From: Candidatus Enterococcus murrayae
GTDB taxonomy: Bacteria; Bacillota; Bacilli; Lactobacillales; Enterococcaceae
DNA length: 64,000 nt
Direction of reading: 5' to 3'
NCBI RefSeq assembly: GCF_017315985.1
Contig: NZ_JAFLVR010000008.1
Location: 839 to 64,838 of the forward strand
The notes below the pieces were generated by a model. That model had not been told where the DNA came from and searched no databases. It worked only from the letters and a program-made list of their open reading frames with translations. The translations under genes and the position numbers were made by a program. Each line of letters starts with the position of its first letter. Position 1 is the first letter of the stretch. Shown here piece after piece: positions 1 through 7,763 of the stretch.

Positions 1-423
1 GAATTAAGCAAGCTGCGAGAACAAAAGGCCGACGAAGAAAGTCTTGAGCTGATCCAAGTCAAGAAACAGGTCGATGCGTTGATGGAAAAAAATGAGCAGC
101 TCAAAAAGGAAGTCCTGCAATCCCAACAGGAAATCGGGGAAGTGTTGATCTCAGCGAAGAAGCAGGCAAATCGAACGATTGAAGAGGCACAAACAGAAGC
201 GAAGCATCTCATTAGTTCCGCAGAATTGGAATTAGAAAATATCAGCAACCGGGCGAAAAAAATTCTGATTGAGGTCTCGGAATCACGAAAGAATGTGCTT
301 TCGATCTACGATGATCTGGAATTCAAGGTCGAGGCCCTATCGAACGGGACACTGTTAAAAGAAATAAAGAAACAGAAGCAGGATCAGAAAGTATCCGATT
401 ATTTTGAGTCCACCCGAAACTAA
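1..423 (+). CDS. DivIVA-like coiled-coil protein, C-terminal part (cut by window edge)
   Basis: The frame is open from base 1, so the true start lies outside the window and about 140 residues are visible. The protein is highly charged and predicted coiled coil throughout. It contains QEIGEVLISAKKQANRTIEE and later SESRKNVLSIYDDLE, which match the C-terminal third of the protein at 1214-2311 almost position for position (HEIGEVLISARRQANRMVEK and DESRQTILSIYEELK). The pattern of a helix ending in IGEVLISARxQA is typical of DivIVA/GpsB-like cytoplasmic scaffolds, but the N-terminal DivIVA lipid-binding region is not visible here. It is probably in one transcription unit with the next two genes. 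Function is inferred only; a structural or polar-localisation role is possible. Confidence 0.7.
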   Translation, partial: ELSKLREQKADEESLELIQVKKQVDALMEKNEQLKKEVLQSQQEIGEVLISAKKQANRTIEEAQTEAKHLISSAELELENISNRAKKILIEVSESRKNVLSIYDDLEFKVEALSNGTLLKEIKKQKQDQKVSDYFESTRN

Positions 424-453
424 ACCTGGTACAGAAAAGAGGATAAACATATT

Positions 454-1194
454 TTGATCATAAATTGGATGAGCGTCGCGCTGGTCATACTGATACTCAT
501 TGTTTGGTTTCGACGAATGATCATCAAGGTACAATTACAGCGGCTTCAGCTACCACCGAATACGCCGTTATCCTTTCAGAGAAAGCTGGAGGTTGTCAAA
601 CACGCCGAACAGGAAAAGCACGTATCGGCCTTATTATTCCTGTCGATCTTCTTGGCAATAGGGTTACTGTTGACTACCTATGGCTTGTTTCAAGTAGAAG
701 ATCAGCTGCATGTCGTTACGGAACGAACCAATCAGTTAAAAGACGAGCTGTATACGCTAAAAAAAGAACAAAAGCAAATCATCAATAAATTACCTATCAA
801 AGCCTATCCTCAAAAAGGAATTGGGCTGAAGGACTATCCGTGGGAGGAATTGTTTTCTGACGAAAATCGTGAGAAGCAATACGAGATCGAGAGTGATCTG
901 TCCACGAAGGTGAGCCCGTATTTTGGGTTGTCTACCACCTTGATCGTGTTGGATATTCCGACACAGACACTGAATATCGCGTTGGCTGGTGATTCTGGCA
1001 GTGAGGAGAATCGCCAACAAATCAAAGACAACATTAAGGCATTTGCCAAAGAAGCCAAGGATGTTTCAAAGCTGACTCAGATCACTTTCCAGATGAATCT
1101 GATGAACGACAAGAACAAGAAAAAGACCTATAGCTGTACATTTTCTCGTGAGAAAGCCGACGAAGAATTTTCATTGATCCAAGAAGACGAGTAA
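454..1194 (+). CDS. Membrane protein with two N-terminal TM helices and a soluble C-terminal domain
   Basis: I do not recognise the family. Two hydrophobic segments are visible (about residues 7-23 and 60-82), followed by a short coiled-coil stretch (about 85-113) and a roughly 130-residue soluble domain with no cysteines. The start is the TTG at 454, eleven bases after a GAGG; an in-frame ATG at 469 is too far from that site. The gene sits 30 bases after one coiled-coil gene and 20 bases before its paralogue, so the three probably act together. A membrane anchor flanked by cytoplasmic coiled-coil scaffolds is a reasonable reading, but this is inference. Confidence 0.75.
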   Translation: MIINWMSVALVILILIVWFRRMIIKVQLQRLQLPPNTPLSFQRKLEVVKHAEQEKHVSALLFLSIFLAIGLLLTTYGLFQVEDQLHVVTERTNQLKDELYTLKKEQKQIINKLPIKAYPQKGIGLKDYPWEELFSDENREKQYEIESDLSTKVSPYFGLSTTLIVLDIPTQTLNIALAGDSGSEENRQQIKDNIKAFAKEAKDVSKLTQITFQMNLMNDKNKKKTYSCTFSREKADEEFSLIQEDE

Positions 1195-1213
1195 AGAAAA
1201 GAGGGAGTTTAGC

Positions 1214-2311
1214 ATGAATGCACAACAAAAGAAAAATGGCTGGTTTTTCAATAAGAATATCATCGACGAGATCAATTCTGTCCCAGAAGAAGAGATCATG
1301 ATCGAAGAACGCCCCAGTCCTGTAGAAAAACCCGCGAAGAAACAAACCGACGAAATCACTGAATTGAAACGGATGCTTTCGGAAAAGAACGATCTTTATG
1401 ATCGTTTAGAAAAGGAAACCCAAGTGGAGAAGCAGCGCTTGATGAAAGAGAATGACAAATACAAGCAGGCCCTTTTGCGAACGGGAGAAGAGAAAGCCGA
1501 GAATCGTCGACAAATCCAAGACTTGGAGGCTGAGACTCGTCGGAATCGTCAAGAGATCCAACGACTGCAGGAAAATAAAGAAACAGGGTATCTGAAGGAG
1601 CAATTGGATCAGGCAGAAGAAGAGGTAGCCACTTTGAAAGCCGCCTTGGCAGACCAACAGACGGTTGAAGAGGAGCTGAAAGAGGCGAAGCAGCAGATCC
1701 ATGAATTTATGATGGGGCAAAAAGAGGAAGAATCGCAGTACCAAGAAACCCTAGAGAAAGTTGAACGAGAAATGACTCGTGTGCTTCATGAGCTGGAGGG
1801 AAAAGATGAGCTGGTCGCTCAATTGGATCAAAGGATCGCAGAAAAGGATCAGTTGATTTTGGAAAAAGAAAGCCTTGTTCAGCAAATGATCGAGGAACAA
1901 AAGCAACAGGATTCTATTGCCGAAAGCGAGTTTATCACACAATTGCAGCACCAGATCACCCATCTGCAGCATGAAAATGAGCAGCTCAAACAAGAGGCTG
2001 TTGAGTCGCAGCATGAAATCGGGGAAGTCCTGATCTCCGCTCGCCGCCAGGCCAATCGAATGGTGGAAAAGGCGAAGATGGACGCGCAGCGCATCGTCAA
2101 AGATTCAGAGGCAGAATTACAGACGATCCATGATCGAGCGAAGGAAATCTCGTGCGAAGTCGACGAATCACGTCAGACGATCTTGAGTATTTATGAAGAG
2201 CTGAAGGCGCGTGTCGATCAATTGGCCCAGAGCAATGTGCCGGATTTAGAAGAGATCAAAGGCCGTTATGAGTATCCAAAGGTTTCCGTTTTATCACGAA
2301 AAGACCAATAG
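1214..2311 (+). CDS. DivIVA-like long coiled-coil protein
   Basis: This 365-aa protein is almost entirely charged coiled coil (about residues 45-345), rich in Glu, Gln and Lys with heptad spacing. The last about 110 residues are a paralogue of the gene truncated at the window start. The ATG at 1214 follows GAGGGAG at good spacing. There is no signal peptide or membrane segment, so it is cytoplasmic. The C-terminal IGEVLISARRQANRMVEKAK segment resembles the C-terminal helix of DivIVA-family proteins. It follows the two-TM protein by 19 bases in an apparent operon and precedes the non-canonical regulator at 2433. The precise role is unknown. Confidence 0.75.
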   Translation: MNAQQKKNGWFFNKNIIDEINSVPEEEIMIEERPSPVEKPAKKQTDEITELKRMLSEKNDLYDRLEKETQVEKQRLMKENDKYKQALLRTGEEKAENRRQIQDLEAETRRNRQEIQRLQENKETGYLKEQLDQAEEEVATLKAALADQQTVEEELKEAKQQIHEFMMGQKEEESQYQETLEKVEREMTRVLHELEGKDELVAQLDQRIAEKDQLILEKESLVQQMIEEQKQQDSIAESEFITQLQHQITHLQHENEQLKQEAVESQHEIGEVLISARRQANRMVEKAKMDAQRIVKDSEAELQTIHDRAKEISCEVDESRQTILSIYEELKARVDQLAQSNVPDLEEIKGRYEYPKVSVLSRKDQ

Positions 2312-2432
2312 AAAGAACCGAAGAGAATACGGAGTCCTTCGCAGATGGGCTGCGTTGTTCTCGTACATAGTGCTTCAGTAAACGAGATGAAACATTATAT
2401 CTTTAGGGTTTAAACAAGAAGGGGAGATAACT

Positions 2433-3227
2433 ATGAATCAGGTCTTGATTCTGACAAGAAATATTCTGACTGAGCAGGACATTCAACAAAAATTACAGTT
2501 ACTAAATTATGAAGTGTATTGTTCGGCTAGTTTCTTTGAACAATGTACGCAGCAGAGCCAAACACTCGAATTTTTCCGTTTTTTTCAATACGTCATCTTA
2601 AGTGAATCGATCTGTGAATCAGAAGTCACCGAATTATTGCCGATTCTGCAGCAGCAATCGGTTCAGGTGATTCGTAAAGTAGAAGCCAAAGTGACCGAGT
2701 TGGATCATCAGTATTTAGAAGACAATCTCATACAGGCGATCATTTCAAATGAGGATTCGATTGATGAGCTGCGAGAATGCTTGTTTGCCTTGAAACGCAC
2801 GACTCAGCAAACCGATGATACCTTTGAGAATAGAAAGTTTATCCAATTATCCGATAAGGTCTCGCTTATTCGGCCAAGTGCGCTGCGGGAGAAACGACCG
2901 AACCCAGAAGAGAATTATCAATATTTAGAAGTCATCCATCATTTATCGCAAACAGAAATGAAGATTCTATCGATCCTGATCCATGCGGGCAGCAGTGTGG
3001 TGACACGCGAGACGATCTGTCATCAAATCTGGAATGAAGAGGTCAATAAATCCCATCTCGCCTCCCTTTCTAGTACGATCACTCGCATTAAATCTAAGTT
3101 TGAAAACACGAGTCTGGCGAATAAAGCCATCCAAACCCTGTGGGGAAAAGGGTATCGGCTCAACCCAGAGCTGTTGGATCGCATTCAAAATAATGAAGCG
3201 ATCAACAGAATTGTTTCTAATGGATAG
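2433..3227 (+). CDS. Non-canonical OmpR-type winged-helix regulator with degenerate receiver-like domain (paralogue 1 of 5)
   Basis: The 264-aa protein has an N-terminal receiver-like alternation of strands and helices. It begins VLILTRN where a receiver has VDDD, and the third strand reads YVILSESI where the phospho-acceptor Asp would be. The acidic pocket is therefore missing. The C-terminus (about 165-255) is a trans_reg_C winged helix: LSQTEMKILSILIHAG, TRETICHQIW, a recognition helix with LSSTITRIKSKF, and the wing LWGKGYRLN. Four paralogues lie in this window, each beside a surface- or membrane-protein cluster. It likely controls a neighbouring cluster without classical phosphorylation. 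The start is ATG after AAGGGGAG. Confidence 0.8.
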   Translation: MNQVLILTRNILTEQDIQQKLQLLNYEVYCSASFFEQCTQQSQTLEFFRFFQYVILSESICESEVTELLPILQQQSVQVIRKVEAKVTELDHQYLEDNLIQAIISNEDSIDELRECLFALKRTTQQTDDTFENRKFIQLSDKVSLIRPSALREKRPNPEENYQYLEVIHHLSQTEMKILSILIHAGSSVVTRETICHQIWNEEVNKSHLASLSSTITRIKSKFENTSLANKAIQTLWGKGYRLNPELLDRIQNNEAINRIVSNG

Positions 3228-3282
3228 AAATTAGCATTTATGATTCCTCCGTTTCAACATCATGCAAAGAAACTTTAGACAA

Positions 3283-3308
3283 ACACCCGCGAACAACATC
3301 GCGGGTGT
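3283..3308. terminator. Hairpin terminator between convergent genes
   Basis: A perfect 10-bp stem (ACACCCGCGA / TCGCGGGTGT) with a 6-nt loop lies between the end of the regulator at 3227 and the end of the leftward EVE-domain gene. It probably acts for both strands, although the T-runs are short. Confidence 0.7.
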
Positions 3309-3329
3309 CACTGTATTTCAGCCAATTCT

Positions 3330-3740
3330 TTAAAATTGCACATTCATTAAAAAAGCAATTTGTTGAAACAGCTCCTCTGGGATCTCAAAATGGCCAAAAC
3401 GCAAACGTGGACGATACTCAGCCCACATGGGAAATTGACTGACCTTCTGCAGCGTACAGCTTTCAGCATCTTTTAAATACTGCACATTCTTTCGATAAGG
3501 GAAGAAACCAGGAAACATCTCCACTTGATAGACCTCATCAGAAATGACTTGACCGATCGCCACAAATTTTTGACAAACCTCTGATCCCTTTAACTGGACC
3601 TTTGGCGCATAATAGATCAGCCAATCGTCAGGTTTCATCCGTTTCAGCTGGGCGCTCTTGCCATGACATAACTGACTAAAGCCGCCTGTCACACCGATCC
3701 GCACATGCTCCTCAGAAGCGACACCAATCCAATACTTCAT
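3330..3740 (-). CDS. EVE domain-containing protein
   Basis: The 136-aa protein fits the EVE (PUA-like) fold: KYWIGVASEEHV at the N-terminus, MKPDDWLIYYAPK and QKFVAIGQVISDEVYQ in the middle, and the aromatic-rich FPGFFPYRKNVQY segment. EVE domains bind modified bases, and bacterial members occur near restriction and methylation genes, but no such gene is adjacent here. ATG at 3740 follows a GGGGGGA ribosome site. It is 11 bases after the PNPOx-like gene on the same strand, so the two form an operon. Substrate is unknown. Confidence 0.8.
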   Translation of the reverse strand: MKYWIGVASEEHVRIGVTGGFSQLCHGKSAQLKRMKPDDWLIYYAPKVQLKGSEVCQKFVAIGQVISDEVYQVEMFPGFFPYRKNVQYLKDAESCTLQKVSQFPMWAEYRPRLRFGHFEIPEELFQQIAFLMNVQF

Positions 3741-3751
3741 CTGTTCCCCCC

Positions 3752-4174
3752 TTACAGCTCAATGACCGTCTGATTTTCCATATCTAGGATTACCTGAGCT
3801 TGGTCAAAGGTGATCTCATAGACATCCAGCATAGCACCGGCCTGATCAATATTTTGCTGAAAAGAAGGGATTTTTTTGACCCAGGGTTCAGCTAGATCAT
3901 AAAGGGACTTTGCACTCTTAGCAACGGTACCTTGAGCACGGACATGACCTGTTTCTTGTCCTTTTGGTACTGTGGTAAAGGCAACCTGAGGATTTTGAGA
4001 GAATTCTTTTACCTTGTCATTGCCTTTAAATGTTGAAAAATAAAGACAGTTGGCTTTCTCATCATATAAAAAGTTTACGATTCGAACATTCGGCTGATTC
4101 GCCACGCTTGTCGCCAGAGCGATTTCCAATTGTTCCTCCATCATTGTGTGAAAAGCTTGATTCATATTTGTCAT
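3752..4174 (-). CDS. Pyridoxamine 5'-phosphate oxidase-like flavin-binding split-barrel protein
   Basis: The 140-aa length and the pattern IALATSVANQPNVRIVNFLYDEKANCLYFSTFKGNDKVKEF with a following PQVAFTTVP strand are typical of small PNPOx-like FMN-binding proteins. These usually bind FMN or F420-like cofactors and act as reductases, but the substrate cannot be read from sequence. It is the first gene of a leftward pair with the EVE protein and diverges from the WYL regulator at 4271, sharing a 96-bp promoter region. That arrangement suggests the WYL protein regulates it. Confidence 0.8.
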   Translation of the reverse strand: MTNMNQAFHTMMEEQLEIALATSVANQPNVRIVNFLYDEKANCLYFSTFKGNDKVKEFSQNPQVAFTTVPKGQETGHVRAQGTVAKSAKSLYDLAEPWVKKIPSFQQNIDQAGAMLDVYEITFDQAQVILDMENQTVIEL

Positions 4175-4270
4175 AGTGATTCCTCCTAATTTTGTATTAC
4201 AAACACTAGTTTAGCAATAGAACCTTGACAGCTATCTGTCAGGGTTCTATGCTTTTGTAAAGGAGAAAAA

Positions 4271-5203
4271 ATGAAAACAGAACGATTACTAGCCATTACG
4301 ATGCTTTTGATAGAAAAGAAACAGATTAGCGCTCCTGCTTTAGCCGAAATATTTGAAGTTTCTGTCCGCACGATTTACCGAGATATCGACTCCCTCAGCC
4401 AAGCAGGCATCCCAGTCACAGCTCTGCCTGGAAGTAAAGGCGGGATTCGGATCATGGAGAACTATAAAATCGATCAAAGCTTTTTTACTTCTGCGGATTT
4501 GATATCTTTACTGATTGGATTGAACAGCATTCCTTCAGAGCAAATTTCTAAGCAGGCCAAATTCACTTTGGAAAAGCTGAAAACCCTAATTCCCAATGAA
4601 GCAGAGCAGGAAATCAATGATCGATCCTCTCAGCTGATTGTTGATTTGTCTCCTTGGACCAGCACAGAAAGCTCGCCGCCCTTTTTCAAAGAACTACAGG
4701 AAGCCATTCATCAACGGCAGCTCGTTTCCTTCGAATATGCGAACCGCTCTGGTCAAAAGACAACGCGAATCATTGAACCCTATCGACTCATTTTGAAAGA
4801 AATCAGCTGGTATATACAGGGTTACTGCCACGAGAAAAAAGACTTTCGAATCTTCAAATTGATTCGAATGGAAAATTTACACGTGCTCCAGCAGCGATTT
4901 GATGCGAAAAAAGTTCCAGAGGCAGACTTAGGTAAGGACGTTGCTCATCAATTTATTACCATCCATTTAGAGGTAGATTTCTTTGTCAAAGATCAATTAA
5001 CCGACCGCTTTGGGCAGCTGAACTTTATTCCGATCGAGAACTCACAGCGCTTCTCGGTCCAGTTTCCCTTTATCCCTGATGAATTCGGCTATCACTTATT
5101 ATTAGGCTTCGGTACCCGTTGCAAATGCATAGCCCCTGAATTTGTGAAGACAGAATTAAAACGCCGCATTCAGCGAATGATGGCAACCTATTCAGGGGAA
5201 TAG
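4271..5203 (+). CDS. YafY-type HTH/WYL-domain transcriptional regulator
   Basis: Residues about 1-60 form a DeoR/HTH_11 winged helix (KTERLLAITMLLIEKKQISA, VSVRTIYRDIDSLSQAGIPV). A central linker follows, then a WYL domain from about 145: LVSFEYANRSGQKTTRIIEPYRL and SWYIQGYCHEKKDFRIFKLIRM, with WYI in place of WYL. The C-terminal WCX region ends at 310. WYL domains sense ligands, often nucleotides or nucleic acid. ATG at 4271 follows AAAGGAG. It diverges from the PNPOx/EVE pair and may repress it. Confidence 0.85.
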   Translation: MKTERLLAITMLLIEKKQISAPALAEIFEVSVRTIYRDIDSLSQAGIPVTALPGSKGGIRIMENYKIDQSFFTSADLISLLIGLNSIPSEQISKQAKFTLEKLKTLIPNEAEQEINDRSSQLIVDLSPWTSTESSPPFFKELQEAIHQRQLVSFEYANRSGQKTTRIIEPYRLILKEISWYIQGYCHEKKDFRIFKLIRMENLHVLQQRFDAKKVPEADLGKDVAHQFITIHLEVDFFVKDQLTDRFGQLNFIPIENSQRFSVQFPFIPDEFGYHLLLGFGTRCKCIAPEFVKTELKRRIQRMMATYSGE

Positions 5204-5260
5204 GAAGAAACTGAAAGCTCATCGTCCGATCTTTTTTTAAGAAGTAGGCGATCAATTTAA

Positions 5261-5286
5261 ACACCTGCGGCAATCGCCGCAGGTGT
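5261..5286. terminator. Strong hairpin after the WYL gene / shared hairpin of the decayed Fst locus
   Basis: An 11-bp perfect stem (ACACCTGCGGC / GCCGCAGGTGT) with a 4-nt loop, followed by ATTTGTGTT. By position it can terminate the WYL regulator on the plus strand. By homology with 5832-5859 it is the terminator hairpin of the decayed toxin module. Confidence 0.75.
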
Positions 5287-5301
5287 ATTTGTGTTCAGTC
5301 G

Positions 5302-5370
5302 TCAAGGATCGCGCCCGCTTAGCCAATGATTGACAAGGGCAACGATCAACCCCACAAAGAACGTATCGAA
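5302..5370 (-). pseudogene. Decayed Fst-like type I toxin remnant
   Basis: On the minus strand this stretch aligns base for base with the intact toxin at 5875-5967: it keeps the codons for VNHWLSGRDP and the ATTCGATA start region. About 11 bases between the IRY and LFVG codons are missing, which shifts the frame, and the leader with the ribosome site is lost. It therefore cannot make the toxin. The flanking hairpin and leader blocks are also conserved, showing duplication of the whole locus. Confidence 0.65.
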
Positions 5371-5831
5371 TCCCTCACTTTCAAAGTGGAGGCTGATGAC
5401 GTGAGTGTATTTAGTTTGAGAAGGGCAGAATTTAACAGCGAGCTCAATCGTCTGCGAATGTGAGGATATAGCCATATAGGGTCTTATTCATTTATAAACG
5501 AAAGTTGATTCGGTATCCACTGGGTTATCCACAAGAATAAGTAGAAATAAATAGTTTTCCTCAGGTTTTTCCACATTATCCACAGGTTTTTTAGTAAGAT
5601 GTGGATAATAGGGGATTGATCAACCACAGATTCTATTTATAGGAATGACTCTTAGACATCTCAGGTTACAGTGTTGACAAGTCAGCACTCATTTCTTAGC
5701 TTCATACTTGCTAGTTATTTACAGCATTGATGCAGGTCATGTTCAAATCAAGATGTATGGTCTGTTTAACAGCTTGGAGTGGGAAATTATGTATTTTTTC
5801 TGGAACCATCAGTAAATGAATTGATCTGAAA

Positions 5832-5859
5832 CTCCCTGCAATTGGAAAATCGCAGAGAG
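5832..5859. terminator. Hairpin at the 3' end of the Fst-like locus
   Basis: A 12-bp stem allowing G-U pairs (CTCCCTGCAATT / AATCGCAGAGAG) with a GGAA loop is followed on the plus strand by TATTTTTC. In par/Fst loci the toxin mRNA and the antitoxin RNA converge on a shared terminator. The plus-strand T-run fits the end of a short antisense RNA arriving from the left, whose promoter I could not identify confidently. Confidence 0.6.
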
Positions 5860-5874
5860 CCTATTTTTCAGTCG

Positions 5875-5967
5875 TCATGGATCACGCCCACTCAACCAAT
5901 GGTTGACGAGGGCGATGATCAGCCCCACAAAGAGCGGAGCGAGGACATATCGAATCAGCTCGCTCAA
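5875..5967 (-). CDS. Fst-family type I toxin (small hydrophobic peptide)
   Basis: The 30-residue peptide starts SELIRYVLAPLFVGLIIALV and ends NHWLSGRDP. The xxxVLAPLFVGLIxxL core followed by a W and a charged tail is the hallmark of the Fst/Ldr-type toxins of enterococci and relatives, which insert in the membrane and are silenced by an antisense RNA. A TTG start at 5967 is used because a very strong GGAGGTGAT lies 7-8 bases upstream; the overlapping ATG is out of frame. It is too short for usual ORF callers. A plus-strand antisense RNA ending at the hairpin 5832-5859 is expected by analogy with pAD1 par. Confidence 0.8.
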   Translation of the reverse strand: MSELIRYVLAPLFVGLIIALVNHWLSGRDP

Positions 5968-6067
5968 GGTGCATCACCTCCTCTCAAAAGTGGAGGCCGA
6001 CGACAGACATGAGCGGGTATACCTACGCAAAAGGTATTCAATTGTGAAAGGACAGAAGTTGACTAAG

Positions 6068-6418
6068 CTATTCTAGCTTATGTGGCTGGCTACCTGGGTC
6101 ATCCTTGTTTCGATTTTTCCTTCGCCGGAGCCAGGCAAGAAACCTTTTTCGTGTGCTGAGTTGTTCCTTTTCCTCAGTTTGCGCTGTTGCAGAAGGTGTA
6201 GGGACACTGGCAGAAAAATCATTATCATCGATTGTGTGCTTTAATCCACTTGTTTGATTTTTTAGTATTAATGAAGGGTGATTACTCCTCGATTCTGCGG
6301 GTCCTTTCAATGCCTGCTCAAGCGCATTTCTTGAGGAATTGTACAAATAGTCATAGCTTCTTCCTGCTTTGACAGGAGTGAATGAAGAATCCTCCAGCTT
6401 AATTGAAGAGGTAGACAT
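6068..6418 (-). CDS. Hypothetical Ser/Arg-rich small protein, last gene of the DUF2922 operon
   Basis: I do not recognise it. The 116-aa protein has a polar, low-complexity N-terminal half and a very basic C-terminal cluster (RKRFLAWLRRRKNRNK) before the acidic end. There is no signal peptide or membrane helix. The ATG at 6418 follows a textbook AAGGAGG. It is the last of five small leftward genes with tight spacing (72 bases after the DUF2922 protein), so it is likely cotranscribed. The basic patch could bind nucleic acid or membrane lipid, but this is conjecture. Confidence 0.55.
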   Translation of the reverse strand: MSTSSIKLEDSSFTPVKAGRSYDYLYNSSRNALEQALKGPAESRSNHPSLILKNQTSGLKHTIDDNDFSASVPTPSATAQTEEKEQLSTRKRFLAWLRRRKNRNKDDPGSQPHKLE

Positions 6419-6490
6419 TTTTTCCTCCTTACTCGATTCTTTAGATGAATCCTCTCCATCATTTTTTGGTGCAGCTTCTTTACACGGTTG

Positions 6491-6736
6491 TTAAGAAGGA
6501 GCTGCCGGATCATTCTCCACATCAAAAATATCGGTTTCGTATGTGGTGACGAACTTTGCTGTGACGACAGTATCAAATAGTTTTACGCCATTTTTTTCAA
6601 AAATATCCAATTGAGTCAGTAGTTCGCAAGCTTCTTTGATCTGTTCTACAGGCAAATCGGCATTCACATTTTTATAGGTCCAGTCGTGTTCTTTGCCTAG
6701 ACCATTGGTAAAGGTCGTGACTAAATCATGGGTCAT
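6491..6736 (-). CDS. DUF2922-type small protein (copy B)
   Basis: The 81-aa protein matches the DUF2922 pattern of a short beta-rich N-terminus (TFTNGLGKEHDWTYKNVNADL), a helix (PVEQIKEACELLTQLDIFEKNG) and a C-terminal strand (FDTVVTAKFVTTYETDIF). It is a paralogue of the protein at 7233-7445, which has the equivalent helix and a VVSAKYVETVETIIF ending. Function is unknown. It has a good ribosome site (AAAGGAAAG) and lies in the same leftward operon as the DUF1659-type gene, the usual genomic partner. Confidence 0.7.
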   Translation of the reverse strand: MTHDLVTTFTNGLGKEHDWTYKNVNADLPVEQIKEACELLTQLDIFEKNGVKLFDTVVTAKFVTTYETDIFDVENDPAAPS

Positions 6737-6784
6737 TGTTCTGCTTTCCTTTCATTTTTTTATTCTGCGTAGGTAGTTTTTTTA

Positions 6785-7168
6785 TCAAGGTTCGTTGGTT
6801 TCGTTAGGACGAACTTTTGCAATAAGAGAACGGACAAGTGAGATGGCCTTTTCGCCAAAGTTACGGACAGGGAATACTCTTGCAGCTAATGAGCGCCATT
6901 CAGGTGCCATGAAGTAATCTTGAAAGTAATAAAAGAAGCGCTTCATGGTGCGAGTGGCTTTGGTATTCATAAAAATCTCACGGACAAGATCCTTCAGAAT
7001 GAAGGCAAACTCCTCCGCACCGAGTTGAAAACGCACGCGTAACGTCAAAATATATTTGATCGTTAGGCTGCTATTTTGAGTTTGGTAATAGTATTCAGTA
7101 ATTCGTTTTTCTAAGGTCTTTGGTGTTAAATTGAACAATTGTCGGCAAGTTAGTGTTTGTTCATTCAT
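6785..7168 (-). CDS. Hypothetical helical protein in DUF1659/DUF2922 operon
   Basis: Not recognised. The 127-aa protein is predicted mostly helical and basic, starting with MNEQTLTCRQLFNLTPKTLEKR and containing an aromatic run (FFYYFQDYF). No membrane segment is clear. A GGAGG site precedes the ATG at 7168. It lies between two DUF2922-type paralogues. The N-terminal QLFNLTPKTLEKRI segment could be a small helix-turn-helix-like unit, but I would not assign DNA binding on that alone. Confidence 0.6.
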   Translation of the reverse strand: MNEQTLTCRQLFNLTPKTLEKRITEYYYQTQNSSLTIKYILTLRVRFQLGAEEFAFILKDLVREIFMNTKATRTMKRFFYYFQDYFMAPEWRSLAARVFPVRNFGEKAISLVRSLIAKVRPNETNEP

Positions 7169-7232
7169 GGATCGTGTCCTCCTTTAGTGGAGGAGAGTGG
7201 CGAAATCACCGCTGCTCCTCAATTTTCTATGC

Positions 7233-7445
7233 TTAGAAAATAATCGTTTCAACGGTTTCGACGTATTTTGCGCTGACGACTTGGTTGAAAAGCTTCTCGT
7301 CATCTTTCTTGAATAGACTTAACATCGTTAACCGTTCCAAAAATCCTCGAATTTCTTCAGGCGCTTTTCCTTCGCCGGGTGTTGGGAAGCTCCATGTTTG
7401 GGAACGTCCGCCGCTGGTTTTAAAGATCGCTACTAATTTTTTCAT
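7233..7445 (-). CDS. DUF2922-type small protein (copy A)
   Basis: The 70-aa protein (KKLVAIFKTSGGRSQTWSF, then APEEIRGFLERLTMLSLF and FNQVVSAKYVETVETIIF) fits DUF2922, with N-terminal strands, one helix and a final strand. It follows the DUF1659-type gene by 13 bases and has an AGGAGG site before ATG 7445. DUF1659 and DUF2922 genes are commonly adjacent in Firmicutes. Function is unknown. Confidence 0.75.
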   Translation of the reverse strand: MKKLVAIFKTSGGRSQTWSFPTPGEGKAPEEIRGFLERLTMLSLFKKDDEKLFNQVVSAKYVETVETIIF

Positions 7446-7458
7446 TTACGTTTTCCTC

Positions 7459-7665
7459 CTATTTCGTTACTCGTGATTGACTAGTGATAATCACGCCGTC
7501 CAACAACGTGTCTTCGTGGTCAAGCGCTCGCATGATCTCACCTAATTCGATGATTTCTGTTTCCTTAGGTTCGTCTACGACATTTAGGAATGTCACTTTC
7601 TTTAATTTCTCTACACCAGGTACAGCGAGCTGCACTTGTAATTTTGTACTTAGTTTTTGGATCAT
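7459..7665 (-). CDS. DUF1659-type small protein
   Basis: The 68-aa protein (STKLQVQLAVPGVEKLKKVTF, then ELGEIMRALDHEDTLLDGVIITSQSRVTK) matches the small DUF1659 family seen beside DUF2922 in bacilli and enterococci. It is the first gene of the leftward operon running to 6068, with GGAGG before ATG 7665. A 10-bp palindrome ACCGGCCGGT (7700-7709) lies just upstream and may be an operator. Function is unknown. Confidence 0.7.
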   Translation of the reverse strand: MIQKLSTKLQVQLAVPGVEKLKKVTFLNVVDEPKETEIIELGEIMRALDHEDTLLDGVIITSQSRVTK

Positions 7666-7763
7666 TTTTCGTGTCCTCCGTGTGTTTTGAATTTTTTGTA
7701 CCGGCCGGTGACTACAAGATAGCTGATTTCAAAAAAGAATGCGAACCGCAATTTCGATGGCGC

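Larger units (their letters stand above)
5204..6067. other. 864-bp intergenic region carrying two Fst-type toxin loci (one decayed) and their hairpins
   Basis: Two homologous units lie here in the same orientation. Each has a hairpin, the sequence TTCAGTCGTCA, a leftward Fst-like reading frame (intact at 5875-5967, broken at 5302-5370), then an AAGTGGAGG block and a purine-rich end near 5430 and 6050. The middle (5440-5830) is AT-rich with several TTATCCACA-like copies around 5520-5610 (for example TTATCCAC at 5523, TTTCCACATTATCCACAGG near 5567), which resemble DnaA-box half sites by eye. No other gene was seen. Confidence 0.6.

Noticed and set aside
465-788. 107-aa open frame inside the two-TM gene
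   Set aside because: Overlaps a gene with a ribosome site and better coding logic in another frame; low complexity and no ribosome site.
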